NCBI RefSeq assembly: GCF_009671245.1
Contig: NZ_VTFS01000001.1
Span: forward strand, 283,914 to 347,913
Direction: 5' to 3'
Source of the DNA: Marinicella rhabdoformis
GTDB taxonomy: Bacteria; Pseudomonadota; Gammaproteobacteria; Xanthomonadales; Marinicellaceae
Length of the DNA: 64,000 nt
The translations under genes and the position numbers were made by a program. The notes under the pieces are model-generated. The model saw nothing but the letters and a program-made list of their open reading frames with translations, was not told where the DNA came from and ran no database searches. Shown in pieces: positions 9,025-18,085 of this stretch; positions within the stretch are counted from its first letter, which is position 1; each line of letters opens with the position of its first letter.

Positions 9025-9052
9025 ATTATAACTTATTTTACATTACTGACAA
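9025..9052 (-). promoter_or_regulatory. tRNA-Ile2 promoter
   Basis: Minus-strand -35 TTGTCA (9047-9052), a 16-base spacer and a perfect -10 TATAAT (9025-9030), with a GC-rich discriminator (GCGACATC). It sits about 50 bases before the tRNA and overlaps the end of coaE, so the tRNA has its own start site. Confidence 0.7.
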
Positions 9053-9687
9053 GCCTGATTATTATAATCATGCATTAAAGTGTAAGCTCCCAACATTACA
9101 AACGCATTCAACTTTAATTGGCTCAAACTACCATTATTTGTAATAACATCATTGCCCAGTTCAAGCCTTGCCTTCCTGCTTATTTGTGAATTAACCATAT
9201 CCTTAGCAAGCCTGACTTCAATTGAATCCCTTTCCATTAATCGACTCAACTGTACATCCTCACTCACGTCCACTACACAAACGCGATCAAAAAAACCATA
9301 TTCTTGTTGACCAGAATACAAAGGGACTACGACTACAATTATTTTTGATGTACTCGTATCGAGCTGCTTTAACAACTCATGCCTAATTCTGGGGTGCAAT
9401 ATTGAATTAAGCTTCAAAAGACTTTCCTTATCTTGAAAAACCAAACGCCTTAAATAAGATCTATTTAATGCATTATTTGAATCCAAGATCTGACTACCAA
9501 ATGCAGTGACTAGTTCAGACAACCCATCAGAACCTACCTCAACCACTCGTCTTGATAAAATGTCAGTATCAATGACATCAACTCCATTTTCAGCAAAACA
9601 ATTCGACACAACGGTCTTACCCGAAGCCACACCTCCTGTTAAACAAATCAACAATTGAGAACTATCTTTTCTTAAGGTAAATACCAT
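9043..9687 (-). CDS. coaE: dephospho-CoA kinase
   Basis: Catalyses the last step of coenzyme A synthesis, ATP-dependent 3'-phosphorylation of dephospho-CoA. A P-loop LTGGVASGKT lies at about residues 16-25, the D-T-D region (DVIDTDILSRRVV) at about 36-48, and the lid region with HPRIR at about 92-96. Its 214 residues are normal. The gene overlaps the 3' end of pilD by 16 bases, the usual pilD-coaE arrangement in gammaproteobacteria. Confidence 0.95.
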   Translation of the reverse strand: MVFTLRKDSSQLLICLTGGVASGKTVVSNCFAENGVDVIDTDILSRRVVEVGSDGLSELVTAFGSQILDSNNALNRSYLRRLVFQDKESLLKLNSILHPRIRHELLKQLDTSTSKIIVVVVPLYSGQQEYGFFDRVCVVDVSEDVQLSRLMERDSIEVRLAKDMVNSQISRKARLELGNDVITNNGSLSQLKLNAFVMLGAYTLMHDYNNQACQ

Positions 9688-10520
9688 TCTAACAACTCAC
9701 CGCCAAACAGCAATGTTATAAAAATACCCGCAGACAAATAGGGACCAAAAGGAATCTTTCCACTACCATTTCCAAAAAACTTTTCTACAACTGCTGCCAA
9801 CAACCCTGTGATAGACGCCATAATCAATACAATTAATAATGGTTCAGCTCCCAACCATGCACCACCAGCAGCTAACAACTTAAAGTCACCGTACCCCATG
9901 CCCTCTTTACCAGTAGCCAACTTAAAAATCCAGAAAACCAACCAAAGGGACAAATAGCCAACCAATGCACCCACCACCGCTTCTTCAACAGTAATAAAAA
10001 CACCAAACAGAGAGATAAAAAGCCCTACCCACAGCAGGGTCAAACTCAACTGATCTGGAATTAAATAGGTGTCAACATCAATTCCAGTAATAGCAATCAA
10101 AAACCACAGTAAGATTAATGCCGCAATCAATTGATAACTGAAGCCATAAGAATAAGCCAACAACAACGACAGAAGTCCCGTCAACAATTCAACCACAGGA
10201 TAACGCCACGGAATAGGCTCCTTACAAAAACCACAAGCACCTTTTAAAAACAGAAAACTAAACAAAGGAATATTATGCCAAGCCCGAAGCTGTTTTTTGC
10301 ACTTAGGGCAATAAGACCTTGATAAAATTAACCCTGGAGGCTTGGTTTTTTTGAATGGTTTTTCTAAGTACTCAGCACACTCCTTTTCCCAACTATATTT
10401 TAAAATTTCTGGGTATCGCAGAATCACAACATTTAAAAAGCTTCCTACAACCAAACCCAATATAAAAATAGATAAAAAAAGCAGCCATGGATTGGCTGCT
10501 ATAACTTCAGAAAATTGCAT
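9672..10520 (-). CDS. pilD: prepilin peptidase / N-methyltransferase PilD
   Basis: Polytopic inner-membrane aspartyl protease that cleaves the leader of type IV prepilins and methylates the new N-terminus. The cytoplasmic zinc-type motif CPKC...CGFC lies at about residues 71-97. The two catalytic Asp sit in GIDVDTYLIPDQ (about 145-156) and GYGDFKLLAAGGAWLG (about 208-223, the GxGD motif). About seven or eight hydrophobic segments are visible. The 282 residues match PilD/GspO. It starts 6 bases after pilC. Confidence 0.96.
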   Translation of the reverse strand: MQFSEVIAANPWLLFLSIFILGLVVGSFLNVVILRYPEILKYSWEKECAEYLEKPFKKTKPPGLILSRSYCPKCKKQLRAWHNIPLFSFLFLKGACGFCKEPIPWRYPVVELLTGLLSLLLAYSYGFSYQLIAALILLWFLIAITGIDVDTYLIPDQLSLTLLWVGLFISLFGVFITVEEAVVGALVGYLSLWLVFWIFKLATGKEGMGYGDFKLLAAGGAWLGAEPLLIVLIMASITGLLAAVVEKFFGNGSGKIPFGPYLSAGIFITLLFGGELLEWYLP

Positions 10521-10526
10521 AATTTT

Positions 10527-11759
10527 TTAAAACACAGATGCCATTTTAAAGATTGGAAGGTACATGGCAACAACCATCACCCCAACCAATCCGCCTACCA
10601 ACACCATGACTATTGGCTCTAACAAACTACTCAACGCGTCAACTGCATTAGCCACTTCATTTTCATAATAGTCCGCGCTTTTACCTAGCATGGCGTCTAA
10701 ATTACCGGACTCCTCACCAATCGCAGCCATTTGCACCACCATATGAGGGAACAAACCAGTTTGACTCATTGCCAACTGCAACTGATGACCAGTAGATACA
10801 TCATCTTTCACTTTCAAAACAGCATCTCTAAAAACCACATTACCAACTGCACCCGAAACTGTATCCAACCCTTCCACCAATGGAACACCTGCTTTAAAAG
10901 TAGTGGACAACGTTCTGGCATATCTAGCCACAGCCGCATCATATAATATCCCACCCACAATAGGTATTTTCAGTGATAGTCTATCGAGGAAGTGAGCAAA
11001 CTTTATAGATCTTTTTTTAGCCTGACTAAAGCCAATTACGATTCCAGCTATAACACCTACAACCACATACCAGTTTGCCTGCATGTATTTAGACGCCGAA
11101 ACAACAGCCAACGTCAACCCGGGTAAGTCAGCACCAAAGCCTTGAAACATCTCTTGAAATGCAGGAACAACTTTAACCAACAACAGAATGGTTACACCTA
11201 AAGCAACAAATAAAACTGCCATTGGATAAAACATGGCTTTTTTAATTTTTCCTTTAATTTCTTCAGTTCGTTCTTTGTAGGTGGCGATGGTATCCAGTAA
11301 TTCGTCAAGCACACCTGCTTTTTCACCCGCAGCAACCAAATTACAATACAATTCATCAAAATATAGCGGATGCTTACCCAAAGAGTCAGCCAAAGTCGAA
11401 CCCGATTGAATTTCGGTCTTAACATCGTTGATCAGCTTTGCCATCTTAGGGTTGGCCTGACCGCCTTCAATAATTTCGAAAGCTTGCACCATAGGCACAC
11501 CTGACTCCATCATGGTGGCCAACTGCCTACTGAATAAAGAGATATCTTGTGGCTTAATGGGTTTTGCACTTGAAAAAAGTGGCTTGGCTTTTTTATTGAT
11601 TTTTTTAACTTGAATGCCCTGCCTTCTGAGTTCATTTTTTGCCAATGTAATGTTTTTAGCCTGCAAGTCTCCTTTCATTTTTTTGCCGATTTTATCAACT
11701 CCCACCCATTGAAAAACCAGTAAATCGTCTAACTTTCTATTTTCAGCTATTTTTGCCAT
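10527..11759 (-). CDS. pilC: type IV pilus inner-membrane platform protein PilC
   Basis: Inner-membrane platform that couples the PilB and PilT motors to pilin movement. An N-terminal cytoplasmic region (about residues 1-70) is followed by two T2SF (GspF) domains (about 72-195 and 275-400). Transmembrane helices lie near 172-193, 225-245 and 382-403. The SLFSRQLATMMESGVPMVQAFEI and YARTLSTTFKAGVPLVEGL motifs mark the two repeats. The 410 residues are standard. It lies 5 bases after pilB. Confidence 0.97.
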   Translation of the reverse strand: MAKIAENRKLDDLLVFQWVGVDKIGKKMKGDLQAKNITLAKNELRRQGIQVKKINKKAKPLFSSAKPIKPQDISLFSRQLATMMESGVPMVQAFEIIEGGQANPKMAKLINDVKTEIQSGSTLADSLGKHPLYFDELYCNLVAAGEKAGVLDELLDTIATYKERTEEIKGKIKKAMFYPMAVLFVALGVTILLLVKVVPAFQEMFQGFGADLPGLTLAVVSASKYMQANWYVVVGVIAGIVIGFSQAKKRSIKFAHFLDRLSLKIPIVGGILYDAAVARYARTLSTTFKAGVPLVEGLDTVSGAVGNVVFRDAVLKVKDDVSTGHQLQLAMSQTGLFPHMVVQMAAIGEESGNLDAMLGKSADYYENEVANAVDALSSLLEPIVMVLVGGLVGVMVVAMYLPIFKMASVF

Positions 11760-11764
11760 AATAT

Positions 11765-13453
11765 TTAATCCACTGTAACCCTGTTAGCCTCTACCAAACT
11801 GGTGATGCCATCTTTAACTTTAATTAATGCAGACCGCCTGAGGTTGTTGATCCCGTCTTTATCTGCTTGATCAGCAATTTCCAAGGAGTTCCCTCCCTCT
11901 AAAATAATTCTTTTGACATTGTCAGTCATCGGCATCACTTCGTAAATACCCACTCGACCTTTATAGCCTTCATTGCATTTTGAACAACCAACCGCATCAA
12001 AAATTGTCGCCTCGCTTAAATCCTGATCTGTGAATCCAGCCTCCAACAAAGCCTCGTTTGTCAGCTCCGTAGGCTTCTTACAATCTTTGCACAATCGTCG
12101 CCCCAACCTTTGAGCAATAATAATAGAAACAGAAGAAACCACATTGAATGCTGGAACACCCATATTTATCAAGCGACTCACTGTCTCTGGTGCGTTATTA
12201 GTATGCAAAGTTGACAGCACCATATGTCCTGTTTGTGCCGCCTTAATGGCAATTTCAGCCGTCTCCAAATCTCGAATCTCACCAACCATGATGATATCAG
12301 GATCCTGACGCAAAAAAGACCGTAACGCCGCCTGAAATGTCATGCCTTGTTTGGCATTTTGCTGCACCTGATTAATGCCTGCGACACGAATTTCTACTGG
12401 ATCTTCTGCTGTCGATATATTCCTATCATCTGTATTCAGGATATTTAATGCCGTATATAAAGAGACTGTTTTACCAGAACCTGTTGGCCCAGTAACCAAT
12501 ACCATTCCATAAGGCTTATGAATGGCCTCAAGAAATAATTTCTTTTGCTCTTCCTCATAACCCAGCATTTCAATGCCCATTTGAGCAGCGGATGCATCCA
12601 GCAAACGCATCACTACTTTCTCACCAAATAAGGTAGGACAAGTACTCAAACGAAAATCAAATGAACCTTTCCCTAGCTTCATTTGTACACGACCATCTTG
12701 AGGTATGCGTTTTTCAGCAATGTCTAATTTAGAAACCACCTTCAAACGAGAAGCAATCTTGGTAGCCAAACTCTTAGGTGGTTTAGCGACCGTTTTCAAC
12801 ATGCCATCGATTCTATACCTGACACGATATATTTTTTCATAGGGCTCAAAATGAATGTCTGAAGCCCCGCGCTTAATGGCATCCAATAACACTTTATTCA
12901 CCAATTTAACTACTGGTGAATCAGCAGTATCAGTTTCATCTTCATCCTGCTCTTCTTCAGCGCCCCCCTCATCATAATCCAGATTTTCCAAGCCATCATC
13001 GCCCAAATCATCCATCACAGAGTCTTGTTCACGGACCACTTCTTCTATGGCCATTGCCAACTGATCCTGACGCACCAATATCGGTTCAACTGACAAATTG
13101 GCGTTGAAACGAACTTCATCTAATACTCTAGCATTCGTAGGGTCAGCTATTCCAACGAATAGTTTTTTCCCTCGCTGAAACAAAGGCAATACCTGGTGTT
13201 TTTCCAGGAGCTTGGTATCAATGACATCAGCTGGAATTGTCGTGTGATCAACTGCTTCAACATCAATGATTGGAACACCATATTCTATTGAAGCCGCATT
13301 AGCCACAATAGCTGCATCTGCCAATTTATTGTCCACCAAGTAACGGAACAGTGGAATTTTTTTCTTTTTGGCATCAGCATCAGCCTCAGTTGCATCTTCC
13401 ATCGTCAGCAACTCTGCTTGCACCAGCCTTCTTAAAACACCGTTTATTACCAC
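11765..13453 (-). CDS. pilB: type IV pilus extension ATPase PilB
   Basis: Hexameric motor ATPase that powers pilus polymerisation. An N-terminal MshE/GspE_N domain (about residues 1-150) is followed by an acidic linker (about 150-175) and the ATPase core. The core has Walker A GPTGSGKT (about 321-328), the Asp box (TAEDPVEI), Walker B and His box (IMVGEIRDLETAEIAIKAAQTGH, about 391-413) and a tetracysteine zinc motif (CKDC...CSKC, about 457-490). The 562 residues are normal. It leads a pilB-pilC-pilD-coaE operon. Confidence 0.97.
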   Translation of the reverse strand: MVINGVLRRLVQAELLTMEDATEADADAKKKKIPLFRYLVDNKLADAAIVANAASIEYGVPIIDVEAVDHTTIPADVIDTKLLEKHQVLPLFQRGKKLFVGIADPTNARVLDEVRFNANLSVEPILVRQDQLAMAIEEVVREQDSVMDDLGDDGLENLDYDEGGAEEEQDEDETDTADSPVVKLVNKVLLDAIKRGASDIHFEPYEKIYRVRYRIDGMLKTVAKPPKSLATKIASRLKVVSKLDIAEKRIPQDGRVQMKLGKGSFDFRLSTCPTLFGEKVVMRLLDASAAQMGIEMLGYEEEQKKLFLEAIHKPYGMVLVTGPTGSGKTVSLYTALNILNTDDRNISTAEDPVEIRVAGINQVQQNAKQGMTFQAALRSFLRQDPDIIMVGEIRDLETAEIAIKAAQTGHMVLSTLHTNNAPETVSRLINMGVPAFNVVSSVSIIIAQRLGRRLCKDCKKPTELTNEALLEAGFTDQDLSEATIFDAVGCSKCNEGYKGRVGIYEVMPMTDNVKRIILEGGNSLEIADQADKDGINNLRRSALIKVKDGITSLVEANRVTVD

Positions 13454-13922
13454 TTAAACACCATTACCCTTTCCAAATTCTCTCCAAAGCCAACCTATTC
13501 ATCATTGACTCCTCAGTCTTTTTACTCTGCAATACTTTAAATACATTTTCGACCAATGACAAGCATTTAGCCGAATCTTTTACACAATTTTATCAAACAT
13601 TACATCTACTGTCATGTTGAAAACAATCATCATATAAACAATTTTATACGCAAACGTGTCGAGGTTCACAAATACAATAAAAAACAGAATCTTTAACCGC
13701 AAAATTTATTTTATGCAAGCAATCCTAATAATTTATCTTCATTACAGTTTTTAACCCCTATCAGCAACACCATCAATCCCCAATAAACTCCACAACCAAA
13801 CTAAATCATCACAAATCAAGCCATTTTATGACAAATCATTCTCAATCCATGACAATTAACACACCACAAGACCAGTCCTTTCAGCTAAAATAGCGGCCGA
13901 ATTTTATTTACAGGAACAGCGT
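13454..13922. other. divergent intergenic region pilB / sucC
   Basis: No gene is seen in these 469 AT-rich bases. It must carry the divergent promoters of pilB (minus) and sucC (plus). A weak sucC -10 candidate TAAAAT lies at 13886-13891 without a good -35. I see no terminator or RNA gene. Confidence 0.5.
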
Positions 13923-15086
13923 ATGAATTTCCACGAATACCAGGCCAAAGACCTTTTCACGCAGTACAATATCCCAGTACCCCAAGGTCAAGTTGCCCGA
14001 ACTGTTGAAGAAGCAGTGGCAGCAGCCAAATCATTAAATTGTGACATGTGGGTTGTAAAAGCCCAAGTTCACGCTGGCGGCCGCGGTAAAGCGGGCGGCG
14101 TTAAATTAGCCAAAACTTTGGACGAAGTAAAACAATACGCTTCTGACATGATTGGCATGACCATTCAAACCTACCAAACAGGTGGCATGGCGCTACCAGT
14201 CAATGAAGTTTTGATTACAGAAGCAGCAGAAATTGAAAAGGAATTGTACCTGAGTTTACTGGTTGACCGCGCCAACAAATGTTTGTCGTTCGTAGTTTCA
14301 GCTGAAGGTGGTGTAGAAATTGAAGAAGTGGCGAAAACCAACCCTGAAAAAATCCACACCATAACAGTAAACAACAACGAAGGTTTATTCCCTTACGCTT
14401 GTCGAAAAGCTGGCTTTGCTATGGGTTTGACAAGTAAACAAGTCAGACAGCTATCACATATCATGATGCAAATGCATAAAATGTTCATTGATTTGGATTT
14501 GTCATTAATTGAAATCAACCCTTTAATTATTGATGACAAGCAAGATGTTGTGGCACTGGATGCCAAAATTGATTCAGATGACAATGCAGCTTATCGCCAT
14601 AAAGACTTAGAAGCATTGCGCGACATCTCACAAGAAGACCCTGCTGAAGCCAAAGCACACGAGCACGAATTAAACTACATCAAGCTGGATGGCAATATTG
14701 CATGTATGGTTAATGGTGCAGGTTTAGCCATGGCAACCATGGACGTAATCAAACTCAAAGGTGGTGAACCAGCTAACTTTTTAGACGTGGGTGGCGGAGC
14801 AACAGCAGAACGTGTTGCCATTGCATTCAAAATCATTTTATCTGACCCCAACGTTAAATCGATTTTGGTTAATATTTTTGGTGGTATCGTGCGCTGTGAC
14901 CTGATTGCTGATGGTATCATTTCGGCCATCAAAGAAGTCGGTGTAGAAGTGCCTATCGTGGTTCGCTTAGAAGGCACCAACGTCGAGAAAGGCAAACAAA
15001 TCCTGAATGACAGTGATTTGGCCGTTATTTCAGCAGATAATTTAGATGACGCAGCGAATAAAGCCGTTGCCGCAGTAGGAGCATAA
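13923..15086 (+). CDS. sucC: succinate-CoA ligase [ADP-forming] subunit beta
   Basis: TCA-cycle enzyme converting succinyl-CoA, ADP and Pi to succinate, CoA and ATP. It has an ATP-grasp domain (about residues 2-230, with [13 protein letters not shown] near 41-61) and a C-terminal flavodoxin-like CoA-ligase domain ([18 protein letters not shown]). The 387 residues are near the E. coli length. AGGA lies 8 bases before the ATG. sucD follows after 2 bases. No 2-oxoglutarate dehydrogenase genes are adjacent, unlike E. coli sucABCD. Confidence 0.98.
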   Translation: MNFHEYQAKDLFTQYNIPVPQGQVARTVEEAVAAAKSLNCDMWVVKAQVHAGGRGKAGGVKLAKTLDEVKQYASDMIGMTIQTYQTGGMALPVNEVLITEAAEIEKELYLSLLVDRANKCLSFVVSAEGGVEIEEVAKTNPEKIHTITVNNNEGLFPYACRKAGFAMGLTSKQVRQLSHIMMQMHKMFIDLDLSLIEINPLIIDDKQDVVALDAKIDSDDNAAYRHKDLEALRDISQEDPAEAKAHEHELNYIKLDGNIACMVNGAGLAMATMDVIKLKGGEPANFLDVGGGATAERVAIAFKIILSDPNVKSILVNIFGGIVRCDLIADGIISAIKEVGVEVPIVVRLEGTNVEKGKQILNDSDLAVISADNLDDAANKAVAAVGA

Positions 15087-15088
15087 AC

Positions 15089-15958
15089 ATGAGTGTATTA
15101 GTAAACAAAGACACCAGATTATTGGTTCAAGGCTTCACCGGCGCACAAGGCACATTCCACAGCGAACAAGCCATTGATTATGGTACCAACTTGGTCGGTG
15201 GCGTGACACCTGGCAAAGGTGGCAGCAATCATTTAGACCGCCCTGTATTCAACACAGTAGAAGACGGTGTTAATGAAACTGGTGCAAATGCATCAGTTAT
15301 TTTCGTTCCACCACCATTTGCTGCTGACGCGATTTTAGAAGCTGTTGACGCTGGCATCAAAACCATTGTAACCATAACTGAAGGCATCCCTGTTCTTGAC
15401 ATGATGCGCGTACGAACTGTTTTGGACGCCAACCCTGATGTTGTCATGGTAGGGCCAAACTGTCCAGGCGTGATCACACCAGGCGAATGTAAAATTGGTA
15501 TCATGCCAGCAGCCATTCACCAACCTGGCCGCATCGGCATTGTTTCTCGCTCAGGCACACTAACATATGAAGCCGTTCACCAAACCACATCTGTTGGCTT
15601 AGGGCAATCAACCTGCATTGGCATTGGTGGCGACCCCATCCAAGGCACTAACTTTATTGATTGTTTACGCTTATTCCAAGATGATGACCAAACGGAAGGC
15701 ATCATCATGGTCGGCGAGATTGGCGGTTCTGCTGAAGAAGAAGCGGCTGAGTTCATTAAAAAACACGTGACGAAACCTGTTGTTTCATACATAGCAGGTG
15801 TAACTGCTCCAGCTGGAAAGCGCATGGGCCATGCTGGCGCTATTGTTGCGGGCGGCATGGGTACAGCCCAAGCCAAGTATGAAGCACTTGAAGCTGCAGG
15901 TGTTCGAACTGTTAAGTCTCCAACTTTCTTAGGTGAGACTATCAAAGAATTGGTTTAA
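15089..15958 (+). CDS. sucD: succinate-CoA ligase subunit alpha
   Basis: CoA-binding and phosphohistidine subunit of succinyl-CoA synthetase. A Rossmann CoA-binding domain ([15 protein letters not shown], about residues 15-29) and the phosphohistidine loop [11 protein letters not shown] (about 247-257) are present. The 289 residues are normal. It is paired with sucC and followed by a strong terminator. Confidence 0.98.
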   Translation: MSVLVNKDTRLLVQGFTGAQGTFHSEQAIDYGTNLVGGVTPGKGGSNHLDRPVFNTVEDGVNETGANASVIFVPPPFAADAILEAVDAGIKTIVTITEGIPVLDMMRVRTVLDANPDVVMVGPNCPGVITPGECKIGIMPAAIHQPGRIGIVSRSGTLTYEAVHQTTSVGLGQSTCIGIGGDPIQGTNFIDCLRLFQDDDQTEGIIMVGEIGGSAEEEAAEFIKKHVTKPVVSYIAGVTAPAGKRMGHAGAIVAGGMGTAQAKYEALEAAGVRTVKSPTFLGETIKELV

Positions 15959-15981
15959 TAGTTAATCAGTTTACTGAAGGA

Positions 15982-16010
15982 AGCCGGTTGATAATCAACC
16001 GGCTTTTTTT
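15982..16010 (+). terminator. rho-independent terminator after sucCD
   Basis: An AGCCGGTTG / CAACCGGCT stem with an ATAAT-type loop is followed by a run of seven T. Confidence 0.92.
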
Positions 16011-16066
16011 ATGCCTTTTTAACACACCTATGTTATATTAATATGATTAAAACTCGTGACGTTACC

Positions 16067-16501
16067 ATGAAATTCCTTTTGGTTTTAATACTTATATCAA
16101 TCACATCATTGCAGCCAACCTTTGCTGAACAAAAGGTTACAAAAGGTCACTTGGAACTCCACTACAATACTTTTCCAAGTACTTTTTTAGACTCAAAGGT
16201 TGCAACCAACTACCAAATTAAACGCTCAAAAAGCCGCGGTATTGTCAGCATAACAGTCATCGACACCGAGCTAACACCAGCCTCTGCCATCGAAGCCGCC
16301 GTCACGATTGAGGCCCAAAATATATTGGGGCAACAAAAAACAATTGAAATTAAAACAATCAAAGAAAATGATGGCAGCATTTATTATTTGGGACTGTTCA
16401 GGATGAACAACGAAGAAAGTATCAATTTTAAAATTTCTGCCAAATCGAGCAGCAATCAAGCCTTATCACACACATTCACAAGAGAATTTTTTACTGACTA
16501 A
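16067..16501 (+). CDS. periplasmic DUF4426 family protein
   Basis: Exported protein of about 144 residues, likely periplasmic and of unknown function. A signal peptide starts at MKFLLVLILIS and is probably cleaved after TFA. The mature part carries the pattern I associate with DUF4426: HLELHYNTFPSTFLDSKVA near the start, the YQIKRSKSRGIVSITV strand, NILGQ, and a YLGLFRMN strand with a closing TREFFTD. The ATG at 16067 puts the signal peptide right at the N-terminus; an in-frame upstream ATG at 16043 would add eight residues. Neither has a clear Shine-Dalgarno. The next gene starts 3 bases downstream, so the two are probably co-transcribed. Confidence 0.75.
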   Translation: MKFLLVLILISITSLQPTFAEQKVTKGHLELHYNTFPSTFLDSKVATNYQIKRSKSRGIVSITVIDTELTPASAIEAAVTIEAQNILGQQKTIEIKTIKENDGSIYYLGLFRMNNEESINFKISAKSSSNQALSHTFTREFFTD

Positions 16502-16504
16502 TTT

Positions 16505-17995
16505 ATGAAACTGCTCAACACCTTCACAATCATACTATCCCTTACAGCAACCACTGGAATTCATGCCATGTCTGAAAAAGAAAATACTAACATCTCAATC
16601 TATTCGAACAATCAACATGGCGCCTTACACCCAAATCAACTTCAAAACCCGCACAACATTCCAGGCTTTGCCATGATCAGGCAGCACAAAGAACTGAAAT
16701 TCAAAAAAGGCAAATCTCAACTTTTTTTTGATGATGTAACTGAATTTATTGACCCCACAACCGTCTCTTTAAAACTCAACGACAACGACCAAAACAAAAT
16801 ATCCATCATTGACCAAAATTATCAATTTGACTTGGTCGATAACAACAAGCTATTACAAAAGTATATTGGGGAGTCTATTACCATCAACCACAACTTAGGC
16901 GACACCAGTGTAAATACCACAGGCACATTACTGAGCACGCAAGGTGGCCTGATCATCAAGCAAGGCAACGAAACCATAAAAACAATCAATGCCTGGAATC
17001 ACATCACCTTTAACGCCCTCCCAGAAGGCCTGTTAACTCGCCCAACCTTGGTCTGGCAAATCGATTCTCAACTGTCTGGCTTGCATCCCGTCACCGTCAG
17101 TTATCAAAGCCAAGGCATGACGTGGTGGTCAGATTACAACATCACTTTGAATGAAAGTGATTCAGGTTGTTACATGGATCTATCTGCCTGGGTTTCTATT
17201 GTCAACAAATCAGGAGGTGACTTTAAAAACAGCCAACTCAAGTTAATTGCTGGAGATGTCAACAGAACCACGCAACAACCACAAAACATTCGAGCAACTG
17301 GCGCTAAGCAATTTGCTGAAAGTGACATGACCAGTGAAGCTTTGTTTGAATACCACATGTACCGATTACCTCACTGGGTTGACTTGCCCAACCATTCAAC
17401 CAAGCAAGTCCCATTAATCAATCCAATCAACAACATACAATGTAAAAAAATACTGACCTACAATGCCACCAACCTGGATCAAATCAATTACCACAAGCCA
17501 ATCACACACAGTAATTATTACCGCCAAAACAAAGGCCATGTTACCGCCAGCTTGCATTTTGAAAATAGCCCAAAAAATCAACTAGGCATACCTTTACCCG
17601 CAGGCAGGGTTCGTGTTAACGTTTCAGACGCTAAAGACGGCAGTTTAGAATTTATTGGTGAAGATTCAATCGATCACACACCTAAGAACGAAAGGCTAGA
17701 GCTTAAATTAGGTCAGTCATTTGACGTGACAGGAAACAGAAAACAAACCGACTTCACAGCAGAAAAAAGTGGCCTTAAGGAAACTTTTGAAATCGAACTA
17801 TCTAACCAAAAACCTCATGAAACGACGGTACAAGTCATTGAACCGATGTATCGTTGGTCCAACTGGGAAGTCTCTTCATCAACCCATAAATACAAAAAAA
17901 CACAATCAGACAGAATAAACTTTGAAATCAAATTGCCGCCAGAAAGTAAAGAAACCATTAAATACACAGTTCAATACCATTGGCCTCAACAATAA
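16505..17995 (+). CDS. exported DUF4139 family protein
   Basis: Exported protein of 496 residues, function unknown. A signal peptide (about residues 1-21, ending GIHA) precedes an N-terminal beta domain (KGKSQLFFDDVTEFIDPTTVSL, about 70-92) and a large DUF4139 beta domain. The latter carries the signature VTVSYQSQGMTWWSDYNI (about 198-215) and the C-terminal IEPMYRWSNWEV. Bacterial members often occur with secreted or outer-surface functions, but no reaction is known. It follows the DUF4426 gene by 3 bases. Confidence 0.82.
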   Translation: MKLLNTFTIILSLTATTGIHAMSEKENTNISIYSNNQHGALHPNQLQNPHNIPGFAMIRQHKELKFKKGKSQLFFDDVTEFIDPTTVSLKLNDNDQNKISIIDQNYQFDLVDNNKLLQKYIGESITINHNLGDTSVNTTGTLLSTQGGLIIKQGNETIKTINAWNHITFNALPEGLLTRPTLVWQIDSQLSGLHPVTVSYQSQGMTWWSDYNITLNESDSGCYMDLSAWVSIVNKSGGDFKNSQLKLIAGDVNRTTQQPQNIRATGAKQFAESDMTSEALFEYHMYRLPHWVDLPNHSTKQVPLINPINNIQCKKILTYNATNLDQINYHKPITHSNYYRQNKGHVTASLHFENSPKNQLGIPLPAGRVRVNVSDAKDGSLEFIGEDSIDHTPKNERLELKLGQSFDVTGNRKQTDFTAEKSGLKETFEIELSNQKPHETTVQVIEPMYRWSNWEVSSSTHKYKKTQSDRINFEIKLPPESKETIKYTVQYHWPQQ

Positions 17996-18085
17996 ATCTT
18001 AGGCTTGTGACTCAAATCACACTCTGAATAATGAATAAGTATTACACTCAAGTGGAACAGGAAAAAAGTTGGGCAGAAAAAAAAG